From Moritella marina ATCC 15381 (lineage in GTDB: Bacteria > Pseudomonadota > Gammaproteobacteria > Enterobacterales > Moritellaceae), in contig NZ_CP044399.1 in NCBI RefSeq assembly GCF_008931805.1, positions 3,273,370 through 3,337,369 on the forward strand: a stretch of 64,000 nucleotides of DNA. The letters run 5' to 3'. Positions 57,033 through 64,000 of this stretch are shown here, one piece after another (position 1 is the stretch's first letter; every line of letters starts with the position of its first letter). Position numbers and translations under genes: made by a program. The notes beneath the pieces are model-generated. The model was not told where the DNA came from. It did no database searches and worked only from the letters and a program-made list of their open reading frames with translations.

Positions 57033-58637
57033 ATGATCGCGAATTCGCATAAATACTGGTGGTGTAGCGCCTTGCTCGCCATCAGCATCATTTTACTTCT
57101 GGTAGGCGGTAGTTTTACTGCCCTACTTAATTTTTCACAAGCCGAGTTAGACTTTAGCAGTGTGCTTGCTGACTCTTACACCCAACACGTCATTAGCTTT
57201 AGTTTTTACCAAGCCGCTTTATCTACGGGCTTGAGTATTGGTTTAGCGATCCCACTGGCACGGGCTTTCTCACGCCGAGAGTTTGTTGGTAAACAATTAA
57301 TCATCAAGCTGTTTAACTTATCGTTAGTACTGCCCATCATCATTGCCATCTTTGGTATTGTCGCCGTACACGGTAAAAATGGCTGGGTTAATCAACTACT
57401 GGCGTTATTTAATATCGATACTGGCCATTATATTTATGGCTTAACCGGTATTCTACTGGCGCATTTATTTTTCAATGTGCCGTTAGCCACGCGTATTTTA
57501 CTGCAAACCCTCGACTCTATTCCCAGTGAATCTTGGCGCTTGGCGAGTCAGTTAAATATGCAATCACGACACATCTTCATCACCTTAGAATGGCCGAAGA
57601 TAAAGCAGCAATTACCCTCATTAATCAGCCTTATTTTTATGCTGTGCTTTACCAGTTTCGCGATTGTCATGTCACTCGGCGGAGGCCCTGATTATGCAAC
57701 GCTTGAAGTGGCTATCTATCAAGCCCTGAAGTTTGAATTTGATATCGAGCAAGCCGTGGCGTTAGCTATTATTCAAGTCGCAATCACTGTCGCCTTAATG
57801 CTGTTTAGCGCGGTATTTTTAAATTCACAACCTATGTCCGCGCCATCGGGGAATTACTTCCGCCGTCCCGACAGTCATAACCTCAGTAGTAAAATCGCAG
57901 ATGGCCTTAGCTTTATGCTCGCGAGTTGTTTATTAGCGCCGCCAATGCTGGCGATCCTAAGCAGCGGTATTAACAGCAATACCCTTAACGTGCTTAGTCA
58001 GCCAATGTTATGGCAAGCCACAGGCATCTCATTACAAATAGCCCTGAGCTCTGGTTTATTAAGTTTATTACTCGCCTGCGCCATCTTATTCTCGACCAGA
58101 ATATTAAAAGTGCGTTTTAAATTCATGACACTGGCCTATGGTATCGAAAATATTGGCGCGATTATTTTAGTGGTACCAGCACTCGTACTCGGCACTGGTT
58201 TGTTCTTACTGTTACGGCCTTATGTCGATGTATTTAGTATTGCGGCTTGGCTGGTTATTCTGGTCAATGCGTTAATGGCATTGCCTTATTTACTGCGTGT
58301 ATTGAACCAACCTATCCAAGACAGCTTTGCTAGCTACGACAAGCTTGCGGTTAGTTTAGGTCTATCACGCCTGCAACGACTGCGGATTATCGAATGGCCA
58401 TTATTGCGTAAACCCATCGCGATGGGACTCGGGCTAGCCTGTGTATTATCTCTGGGGGATTTAAGTGTCATTGCATTGTTTGGCAGCCAAGATATGCAAA
58501 CCTTACCCTTGGTACTCTATCGTCAGTTAGGCAGTTATCAACTTGATGCTGCAGCGGTTACCGCTATTTTCTTATTAACGCTTTGCGGTGTTATTTTCTA
58601 TTTGTTCGAACGTATTATTGGAGGCAAAAATGCCTAA
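57033..58637 (+). CDS. thiP: Thiamine ABC transporter permease ThiP
   Basis: ThiP is the double-length permease of the thiamine transporter. The 534-residue protein has about 12 membrane segments in two halves, each with a binding-protein-dependent permease loop (SWRLASQLNMQSRHIFITLEWP and KLAVSLGLSRLQRLRIIEWP). The length is close to E. coli ThiP (536). It overlaps thiQ by eight bases. Confidence 0.95.
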   Translation: MIANSHKYWWCSALLAISIILLLVGGSFTALLNFSQAELDFSSVLADSYTQHVISFSFYQAALSTGLSIGLAIPLARAFSRREFVGKQLIIKLFNLSLVLPIIIAIFGIVAVHGKNGWVNQLLALFNIDTGHYIYGLTGILLAHLFFNVPLATRILLQTLDSIPSESWRLASQLNMQSRHIFITLEWPKIKQQLPSLISLIFMLCFTSFAIVMSLGGGPDYATLEVAIYQALKFEFDIEQAVALAIIQVAITVALMLFSAVFLNSQPMSAPSGNYFRRPDSHNLSSKIADGLSFMLASCLLAPPMLAILSSGINSNTLNVLSQPMLWQATGISLQIALSSGLLSLLLACAILFSTRILKVRFKFMTLAYGIENIGAIILVVPALVLGTGLFLLLRPYVDVFSIAAWLVILVNALMALPYLLRVLNQPIQDSFASYDKLAVSLGLSRLQRLRIIEWPLLRKPIAMGLGLACVLSLGDLSVIALFGSQDMQTLPLVLYRQLGSYQLDAAAVTAIFLLTLCGVIFYLFERIIGGKNA

Positions 58638-59430
58638 TGCAACACAGCGAGATAAAGCGAGCCCTCAGAATAATACCAATGCGACGCCAAGCTGTAATGA
58701 CAATTTTTCAGTGCAGGGAGGCAGTGAGTTATTACAAGTAAACAAGATTACCTTTGCTTATGAACAGATGCAGATGCAATTTGATCTCGTCGTTAATCGT
58801 GGCGAAACCTTGGCGATCCTCGGCGCAAGTGGCTCAGGTAAATCCACCCTACTCAACCTTATCGCAGGTTTTAATCAACCGTTATCGGGCGATATCAGCT
58901 TTCAACAAGCATCTATACTAGCAAAAGCCCCTGCGCAGCGACCTATTACTACCTTGTTTCAAGAACATAACCTGTTTAACCATTTAACCGTAAAGCAGAA
59001 TATTGCCATAGGTTTGGCACCGAGTATGAAACTGGACGTAAACCAACAAGCCACACTTGAGAAAGCCGCGCAACAAGTAGAAATAACCGAATTACTCAAC
59101 CGCCTACCTGGTGATTTGAGTGGTGGTCAGCGCCAGCGCGTTGGTATCGCCCGCTGCCTAGCCCGTAAACAACCTCTGTTATTGCTTGATGAACCTTTCA
59201 GTGCATTGGATCCCGCATTACGTCAAGAGATGTTACGTTTGATCGCCAAGCTAAATAAGGAGCATGATATTACCGTGTTAATGGTCACCCATAACCCAGA
59301 TGATGCCTTGCAGATCGCCGACAATATTGCTTTTATAGAAGATGGTCAGGTCGCGCTGCATGCACCCGCGGCCATATTAGTGGATCAAGATGCGCCAGAA
59401 ATGTTGAAACGTTATTTGGGAAAGTCATAG
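58630..59430 (+). CDS. thiQ: Thiamine ABC transporter ATPase ThiQ
   Basis: ThiQ powers the thiamine transporter. Walker A is GASGSGKSTLLN, the signature is LSGGQRQRVGIARCL, and Walker B is LLLLDEPFSALDP. I start at the ATG 58630 (266 aa), preceded by GGAGG at a good distance within thiP; a longer frame adds 14 residues from thiP DNA. The N-terminus has about 30 extra polar residues (Asn/Ser/Thr-rich) before the ATPase domain compared with E. coli ThiQ. Confidence 0.94.
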   Translation: MPNATQRDKASPQNNTNATPSCNDNFSVQGGSELLQVNKITFAYEQMQMQFDLVVNRGETLAILGASGSGKSTLLNLIAGFNQPLSGDISFQQASILAKAPAQRPITTLFQEHNLFNHLTVKQNIAIGLAPSMKLDVNQQATLEKAAQQVEITELLNRLPGDLSGGQRQRVGIARCLARKQPLLLLDEPFSALDPALRQEMLRLIAKLNKEHDITVLMVTHNPDDALQIADNIAFIEDGQVALHAPAAILVDQDAPEMLKRYLGKS

Positions 59431-59466
59431 ATTATGAGGAAGGATACGTAAATAGCGGATTGTAGA

Positions 59467-59494
59467 TTGTTAATTGTTAATTGTTAATTGTTGA
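59467..59494. repeat. Tandem 7-bp repeat TTGTTAA
   Basis: Three exact copies of TTGTTAA (59467-59487) and one variant copy follow the thiQ stop by about 35 bases. It is a simple repeat without visible function. Confidence 0.9.
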
Positions 59495-59510
59495 TAATAG
59501 TCGAATGAAA

Positions 59511-59537
59511 CGAGCCTATACGCAATGTATAGACTCG
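59511..59537. terminator. Hairpin between convergent thiQ and cytochrome gene
   Basis: CGAG-c-CTATA at 59511-59520 pairs with TATAG-a-CTCG at 59528-59537 around a 7-nt loop. On the minus strand TTTC follows. It may end both thiBPQ and the sulfite dehydrogenase operon, although T tracts are short. Confidence 0.5.
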
Positions 59538-59563
59538 CTGCATGTGAGTCTTGTTAACTGTGA

Positions 59564-59893
59564 TTACTGTTTCTTTGGCTGAACACTAAAGAAATACGCC
59601 ACATCAACCATATCTTGGCGGCTTAAATACGCTACTTCACCTTCCATAAATGGACTTTTACGCAATCCCAATTTAAAGTTATTTAATTGGCGAACAATGT
59701 ATTTATACTTCTGCCCTTCCAGATACGGGAAGTAGTTAAACTCTTCTAAACGACTCTCGTTGTGACACGCTAGACAACGCTGAGAAAGCTGTTGACCATT
59801 AACCAGATTTGGCTTAATAATATCAGCATCAGATGCCATCGCGGTTGCCGAACCAAACACCAAAGCAGCTGTGAATGCTATTTTTTTAATCAT
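59564..59893 (-). CDS. Monohaem c-type cytochrome
   Basis: The 109-residue protein has a signal peptide ending TAMA and one haem-attachment motif CLACH at residues 40-44. A Met in SPFMEGEVAYL is a likely sixth ligand. It resembles small class I cytochromes c such as c553/c4 halves. It is the last gene of the sulfite dehydrogenase operon, 15 bases after the SorB-like gene, so it probably carries electrons away from the enzyme towards the respiratory chain. The exact partner is inferred from position. Confidence 0.88.
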   Translation of the reverse strand: MIKKIAFTAALVFGSATAMASDADIIKPNLVNGQQLSQRCLACHNESRLEEFNYFPYLEGQKYKYIVRQLNNFKLGLRKSPFMEGEVAYLSRQDMVDVAYFFSVQPKKQ

Positions 59894-59908
59894 AATTTAG
59901 TACTCACT

Positions 59909-60277
59909 CTATTTTGCCGCCGGTGGTTGATACTCAACCGCTAACGGTAATCGTCTGAACGTCGTTAAGTCAATTTCTTGCTGGTTATAATAAGTCGATA
60001 AATAATCTAATACCGGCTCCCAAGTATCACTTAAATCCCACAAACCTTGGCTATCAATCATCCATTGAATGGTTTCACGCCATTCTGCTTTATTACCCTT
60101 GTTTTGGGTGATAATTAAGCTAGTGTGGCAGGCGTTACATTGCTTATTAACCACTTCCCAGCCTGGTGCCATGATCAGACCAGATTTTTCATCGACTAAG
60201 TAACTTTCAACTTTTGCTGCAGCCGTTGTACTCACGCCTAGCAAAAATACTAATATTAAATAGCGGAGTTTATTCAT
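59909..60277 (-). CDS. SorB-like cytochrome c subunit of sulfite dehydrogenase
   Basis: The product is 122 residues if started at MNKLRY, whose ATG overlaps the TGA stop of the catalytic gene (ATGA); a longer frame adds ten improbable residues. A signal peptide ends TTAAA, and CNACH at 47-51 binds one haem. Sequence around APGWEVVNKQCNACHTSLIITQNKG resembles cytochrome subunits of sulfite:cytochrome c oxidoreductase. Coupling with the Mo-cofactor gene supports a direct electron-accepting role. Confidence 0.85.
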   Translation of the reverse strand: MNKLRYLILVFLLGVSTTAAAKVESYLVDEKSGLIMAPGWEVVNKQCNACHTSLIITQNKGNKAEWRETIQWMIDSQGLWDLSDTWEPVLDYLSTYYNQQEIDLTTFRRLPLAVEYQPPAAK

Positions 60278-61497
60278 TTTTGCACCCGAACCGCAATACG
60301 ATGACAACCATTAAACATGTAACCTTTTGGATTCCATTGTGGCTGCACAACTGGTTGCGTCTTACCTTCGCTGTCGGTCGCTTTTGACCATATTTCATAA
60401 TAGCCATGCTGTGGTAAATCAAGTTCGATAGACCAATCTTGCCATGCCATTTGGTTCGGCTGTTTTTTCAAGTCTGCAACATGCCAAGTCGAGCCATAAT
60501 CATAACTCACCTCCATCTTCACCACTGCAAGTGGACCCGCCCACGCATGACCACGTACAGCCGTTTTCTGACCTAATTTAAATTCACTGCCAGTTTGTGG
60601 GTGGGTGATTAATGATTTAACGATCATGTGCTCAATGACTTCAAAATCATCTAACGGTACTTTTTCACCTGGTGCAACCGGGTATTTCGGTACACGATAA
60701 GCAGGTGATTCCATTTTCTTACCATCGTGTTCAACATTACGAATACTAATACCCGTTGCCGCTTTTGATGAGATAGAGGCAGGACGACCACCAAAGACGA
60801 TACGCAAAGGATAACCGTGTAAATACGGGATCTCTTCCCCATTCATCGACCATGCGATCAAAGCGTTATCTTCCAGTGCATATTGAATTGGTACACCACG
60901 AGAAATAGCATCCCCTTTACCACTTAAATGGCGATCAATACTGTGATGTCCGGTATAAACCGCATCATCTTTAATGCCACAATCTTTTAAAACATCACTG
61001 ACTAACACGCCAGTCCATTCAGAACAATAAACAGCAGAGTCAGTCCACTGATTACCTTTTGCTGACGGATAAAAGTTCTTACGGCTGTTACCACCACACT
61101 CCAGTGTTAATGCATAAGTATGGTGTTTAAATTTACTTTTTAAATCTGCAATTGTGTATGTTTTTGGATTTTCACAAGACTCACCATCAACAGTAAACTC
61201 CCAGATCTTAGGGTCGATTGCTTTAAAGTCCGGTAATAAACCATTCCAACGTACAAAAGGAACATTAGCAGGAGTAATTGATGGGTCGAGCATGTGATCA
61301 GCGACATAAGCATTTAATGGTGTGCTATTTAACACCTTGTAGTAATCAGGTAAATCAGTCACCGAGCTCCACTTAAGCGAATCTACTTCCAGTGGTGACA
61401 GGCCTTTTGGTAAGTTGCCAGCAAATACCCAATTAATCGGTAACATAGCGCTAGCACCGACAGCAAATGTGCCTTTAATAAAATCTCTACGTTTCAT
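60274..61497 (-). CDS. Periplasmic molybdopterin sulfite dehydrogenase (SorA-like)
   Basis: The 407-residue enzyme belongs to the sulfite oxidase family of molybdopterin proteins. It begins with a twin-arginine signal, RRDFIKG near residues 3-9, so it is exported folded with cofactor. The molybdenum-ligand Cys is Cys134 in TLECGGNSR. The dimerisation domain follows from about 290 (KSLITHPQTGSEF). It probably oxidises sulfite to sulfate and passes electrons to the neighbouring cytochromes. Substrate is inferred from family and cytochrome neighbours; a general sulfite-oxidase-like reductase (YedY type) seems less likely. Confidence 0.88.
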   Translation of the reverse strand: MKRRDFIKGTFAVGASAMLPINWVFAGNLPKGLSPLEVDSLKWSSVTDLPDYYKVLNSTPLNAYVADHMLDPSITPANVPFVRWNGLLPDFKAIDPKIWEFTVDGESCENPKTYTIADLKSKFKHHTYALTLECGGNSRKNFYPSAKGNQWTDSAVYCSEWTGVLVSDVLKDCGIKDDAVYTGHHSIDRHLSGKGDAISRGVPIQYALEDNALIAWSMNGEEIPYLHGYPLRIVFGGRPASISSKAATGISIRNVEHDGKKMESPAYRVPKYPVAPGEKVPLDDFEVIEHMIVKSLITHPQTGSEFKLGQKTAVRGHAWAGPLAVVKMEVSYDYGSTWHVADLKKQPNQMAWQDWSIELDLPQHGYYEIWSKATDSEGKTQPVVQPQWNPKGYMFNGCHRIAVRVQK

Positions 61498-61510
61498 TGC
61501 TTATTAAACC

Positions 61511-61822
61511 TTACTGTTCGCTGAAATATTTAGTGAGTCTGTTAATGTCATCATAAGAAAGTAACTGTGCAACCTTACTCATGGTGATATCTTGGCGTTC
61601 GCCATTTTTAAAGGCTGCCATCTGATTTCTGAGGTAGATTAAGCTCTGACCGCGTAAATCAGGGATGGATTGATAAGGATTAACACCATTATCACCGTGG
61701 CATGCCATGCACATATTTTTTAGTTTGTCGTCATCTGCTGCCGTTGCCGAAAATGACATAATAGACAGATATAACCCAGTTAAAACATATCGAGAAATTC
61801 GCTTATTAATCATTTTAGCCAT
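61511..61822 (-). CDS. Monohaem c-type cytochrome, first gene of the sulfite dehydrogenase operon
   Basis: The product of about 103 residues has a signal peptide ending SATAA and one haem site CMACHG (near residues 38-42). Later segments YLRNQMAAFKNGERQ and MSKVAQLLSYDDINRLTKYF fit class I cytochromes of the c4/c553 type, with Met in ITMSKV as a possible ligand. An alternative ATG three codons in is equally possible. It lies 13 bases upstream of the sorA-like gene. A likely promoter with an FNR-type site lies about 160 bases upstream. Confidence 0.85.
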   Translation of the reverse strand: MAKMINKRISRYVLTGLYLSIMSFSATAADDDKLKNMCMACHGDNGVNPYQSIPDLRGQSLIYLRNQMAAFKNGERQDITMSKVAQLLSYDDINRLTKYFSEQ

Positions 61823-61980
61823 TATTAGATTTCAAAAAAATGAGTCTAACAAGCACTATTTTTAGCCGCAATATAGTAGCGAACCAGAAACCAAATAATT
61901 AGCGTAAGAAATTGAAATATAGACAGTAGTTTTTATTTACTTAATTAATTTTTATTAACTTAATTGGTATAAATTAACCG

Positions 61981-62023
61981 ATGATAATCTTGAGGGGGAA
62001 TGGCTAGAATTGATGTACATCAA
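61981..62023 (-). promoter_or_regulatory. FNR-type box and -10 element upstream of the sulfite dehydrogenase operon
   Basis: TTGATGTACATCAA at 62010-62023 is a perfect TTGAT-N4-ATCAA palindrome. On the minus strand TATCAT (61981-61986) follows after 23 bases, which puts the box close to -42, the class II activator position. The other 250 bases of this 302-bp gap are AT-rich; a 9-bp inverted repeat (62038-62046 with 62069-62077) is also present. Confidence 0.6.
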
Positions 62024-62124
62024 ACAAAGGTGAGAATAATGGTTATAGTCTCAAGACGAACTAAAAAAATAACCATTGATAAATTAACTTGTTCACTCAT
62101 TTAAAATGAATAAATCAGCGGTTA

Positions 62125-62391
62125 TTAAGACACAAAACCACGGGCTTTAAGCAGTGCTGTTTTAAAATCATCTTCGTGATCTTTGGCTAAACCAGGGATC
62201 ATTTCGTCTTTCGCACTATTACGCATTTTTAAATGATAGATAAGCGCATCATCACTCAAATCAGCTAACTCACCTGCAAATCTCATCTCATCAGCCAAGG
62301 TACTCAGTAACTGCAGCAGATTAGTATCAGGTTCTTTCTGCCATTCTGGTTGTAATAGTTCGATTATTTCATTTAAGCGGTGATATTTCAT
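62125..62391 (-). CDS. yihD: YihD (DUF1040) family protein
   Basis: The 88-residue product aligns with E. coli YihD nearly end to end: [42 protein letters not shown] and [20 protein letters not shown]. Its function is unknown to me; in E. coli it lies near dsbA. I start at MKYHRL because AAGGATAA precedes it; a longer frame adds 16 residues without homology. Confidence 0.9.
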   Translation of the reverse strand: MKYHRLNEIIELLQPEWQKEPDTNLLQLLSTLADEMRFAGELADLSDDALIYHLKMRNSAKDEMIPGLAKDHEDDFKTALLKARGFVS

Positions 62392-62546
62392 ATTATTATC
62401 CTTATTTAAACTATGGATATTATACCTACTACTAGGCATAAGTTAAACAAAACCAACTTGGCGTTACTCTTGGTCAGTTCCCTTTATAATCTTTACGCTT
62501 ATACCTACATAACGCGAATGAAAAATGACATACATGACGGTATGGC

Positions 62547-63323
62547 TTATTTTGTTAATAACTCATATTCTAAGCGAGTCAAAATAGCAGGCTCTAACGC
62601 TGTAATATCAACCGTGCTATATCCATAAAAATTAGGCTTCATGTGTGCACGTAATACCGTAATTGACTCAGTGACATCTTCGTCCATCATGAGCTGATCA
62701 TTAAACTCGGCTAGGTGCTGTAATTGGCTATTTGAAAGCGGTGCAAGATATTCACTATGTCCGCCAATAGAACTATAAAGCATCTCATAATGTCCACCTT
62801 CGGCTTCTTCCAGATAATAATTACCAGTACGAGCAACATTGGACATTGCGTTCATTGGCATCGTTAAGTCTGAAAAATTAGCGTTTAAATAATTTTCACC
62901 GCCGGCATGCTCTTGCGTGTTTGCTCCAAACTCTGGTTGAGGAAAAACCAAAAAGGCATCTACCGTGCCATTAGAAATGATTGCGGAAAGAATGAACTTA
63001 CCATCTTTGTAGTATTTTACTTCCGTGTCACCTTCAGAACTTTTCTTATATACAGGTGATCCAAATGTCTCGTCGAGTACTTCACTCGATGCTCTGACGT
63101 ATACTTTAGAAAGTCGGTCATTGGAAGGGTTATCGGAGAAGTTAGACATAAATAGATCCCAACCCTTTCCCCCCATATCGATAGCATCGTTAAACTGACT
63201 TATACCAATAATTAGTACCACAATTGATACAAGTGAGTTTGGTGTTTTTTGCTTCAACATACCTAAAATATCGTATTCTTCGTCCGTATTTCTTTGCACA
63301 TTTTGAGTCGTTTCGTCCTGCAT
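62547..63323 (-). CDS. Hypothetical single-pass membrane protein, 258 aa
   Basis: I do not recognise a characterised family. One membrane segment lies at about residues 28-46 (NSLVSIVVLIIGISQF), after a polar acidic N-terminus. The remainder is soluble with a first block VYVRASSEVLDETFGSPVYKKSS...VKYYKDGKFILSAIISNGTVDAFLVFP that reads like a small beta-rich sensor-type domain. No Cys, catalytic motif or signal cleavage is obvious. It vaguely recalls proteins annotated with an ETEC_3214 domain, but this is from memory and weak. It stands alone between yihD and the edge gene. Confidence 0.72.
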   Translation of the reverse strand: MQDETTQNVQRNTDEEYDILGMLKQKTPNSLVSIVVLIIGISQFNDAIDMGGKGWDLFMSNFSDNPSNDRLSKVYVRASSEVLDETFGSPVYKKSSEGDTEVKYYKDGKFILSAIISNGTVDAFLVFPQPEFGANTQEHAGGENYLNANFSDLTMPMNAMSNVARTGNYYLEEAEGGHYEMLYSSIGGHSEYLAPLSNSQLQHLAEFNDQLMMDEDVTESITVLRAHMKPNFYGYSTVDITALEPAILTRLEYELLTK

Positions 63324-63531
63324 GTTTATTCCTTATTCCGTTAAAGCTCGAGTGCAAAATATTCAGTGATATCTTTGTTACTGATTCTGAAACACAGTTC
63401 TACCTCATTGGCTTGTAATATATATACTCAATTGGAGCTATACAAGATATATTTTTCACGGAGAGAAGTAGGCCATCTAATTACGTTTTATGAGGCCGTA
63501 ATTAGATAGAAGCTCTTACTCATAAGGTTAA

Positions 63532-64000
63532 TTAAAGCGCTAACTGCCAGCGTTGTAATGGTTTATCCGCTTTAATGCCACGACCCCAACGATCGATACT
63601 ATCAATCGTTAGAATACGCGAAGGATTAGGCACTAATGCTATAAGTTGTTTACTGGCTCTTTTCGAGGTCAGCACCCATAAGCTATCGTCTTCAGTTAAT
63701 AGCTCAACCAATTCCTGCTTATCTTCCGCCGTCCATTCCAATTCAGGTTTGGTTAAACGCTCAACGACAAACAACTGATTGCCCGAGGCAAAGTCTTCAA
63801 GCTCTGTTGATAACAGCACCACAGAATCAATTTCATTGTCTAACAACATTGCTTGCTGTTGGTTAATCAAATGGCGTACCGACATCATCAAAGCTTGTTG
63901 ATTGCTGGCAATAATCCCGGCTTGCTGTGGCCATATTTGTTGTAGATCTTGACTGACAATCGCCGTCATACGGGTTAAGTTAGTTGGGTTTAACCAAGTG
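63532..64000 (-). CDS. Partial gene at the window edge, unknown protein C-terminus
   Basis: The minus-strand frame ending at 63532 stays open through 63969 (an internal ATG) to the window end, adding TWLNPTNLTR before that Met, so the true start probably lies outside. The visible 155 residues are helical and Gln-rich (DLQQIWPQQAGIIASNQQAL), then alternate hydrophobic strands and helices (IDSVVLLSTELEDF, SLWVLTSKRASKQLIALV). A RecA-like or SulA-like fold is conceivable, but no motif settles it. Confidence 0.65.
   Translation of the reverse strand, partial: TWLNPTNLTRMTAIVSQDLQQIWPQQAGIIASNQQALMMSVRHLINQQQAMLLDNEIDSVVLLSTELEDFASGNQLFVVERLTKPELEWTAEDKQELVELLTEDDSLWVLTSKRASKQLIALVPNPSRILTIDSIDRWGRGIKADKPLQRWQLAL

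Overview
The window reads as chromosomal DNA of a marine gammaproteobacterium of the Vibrio/Shewanella/Moritella kind. This is inferred from protein similarity to E. coli orthologues, from preserved enterobacterial/Vibrio gene neighbourhoods (ybeL-leuS-lptE-holA-nadD-rsfS-rlmH-mrdA-mrdB-mltB-rlpA-dacA-ybeD-lipB-lipA; crl-proB-proA near gpt; ilvIH next to an acyl-CoA ligase and leuAB) and from AT-leaning intergenic DNA. Moritella is my best guess but cannot be proven from the sequence alone. I saw no rRNA, tRNA, insertion sequence, prophage or CRISPR array.

Region by region. 1-4.5 kb: panE (+), thiI (-), a short exported NAD-dependent DNA ligase related to LigB (-) and a small unknown gene. 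4.6-19.7 kb: a long housekeeping block covering leucyl-tRNA synthetase, LPS assembly (LptE), the DNA polymerase III clamp loader (HolA), NAD synthesis, ribosome silencing and methylation, the rod-shape and peptidoglycan set (PBP2, RodA, MltB, RlpA, PBP5) and lipoate synthesis. 19.8-24.3 kb (-): a coiled-coil membrane protein, proBA, crl and gpt. 24.6-27.2 kb (+): pepD and two unknown envelope genes. 27.3-31.5 kb (-): cysJIH for assimilatory sulfate reduction. 31.8-33.2 kb (+): a crotonase and a DUF3802-like protein. 33.2-39.9 kb (-): ilvIH, a GGDEF-EAL protein, a long-chain acyl-CoA ligase and an unlisted 49-residue ORF. 40.2-42.9 kb (+): leuAB without leuCD. 43.1-55.5 kb (-): a PilZ protein and then a complete urea module, urtABCDE-ureABC-ureJ-ureDEFG. 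55.8-59.4 kb (+): a TPP riboswitch and thiBPQ. 59.5-61.8 kb (-): a four-gene sulfite dehydrogenase operon with three monohaem cytochromes c. 61.8-64 kb (-): yihD, an unknown membrane protein and a gene cut by the window edge.

How the parts work together. The urea module couples ABC uptake of urea to nickel urease and its maturation proteins. A sigma-54 type promoter and two GGTGCA half-sites upstream of urtA suggest nitrogen (NtrC) control. Thiamine uptake is preceded by a TPP aptamer, and the presumed thiB ribosome-binding site and GTG start lie inside a perfect 8-bp hairpin. Sulfite is both made and consumed in the cytoplasm by CysH and CysJI, and can be oxidised in the periplasm by the SorA-like enzyme, whose operon has a perfect FNR-type palindrome upstream.

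Most genes are ordinary. The observations most worth a second look are the regulatory hairpin at thiB, the compact exported DNA ligase, a proline-phased 14-residue coiled-coil repeat protein, three 12-mers spaced exactly 21 bp upstream of the PilZ gene, a 141-bp palindromic MITE-like element after leuB, and the tandem duplication of the leuS stop region. I found no clear candidate for a wholly new multi-gene system.
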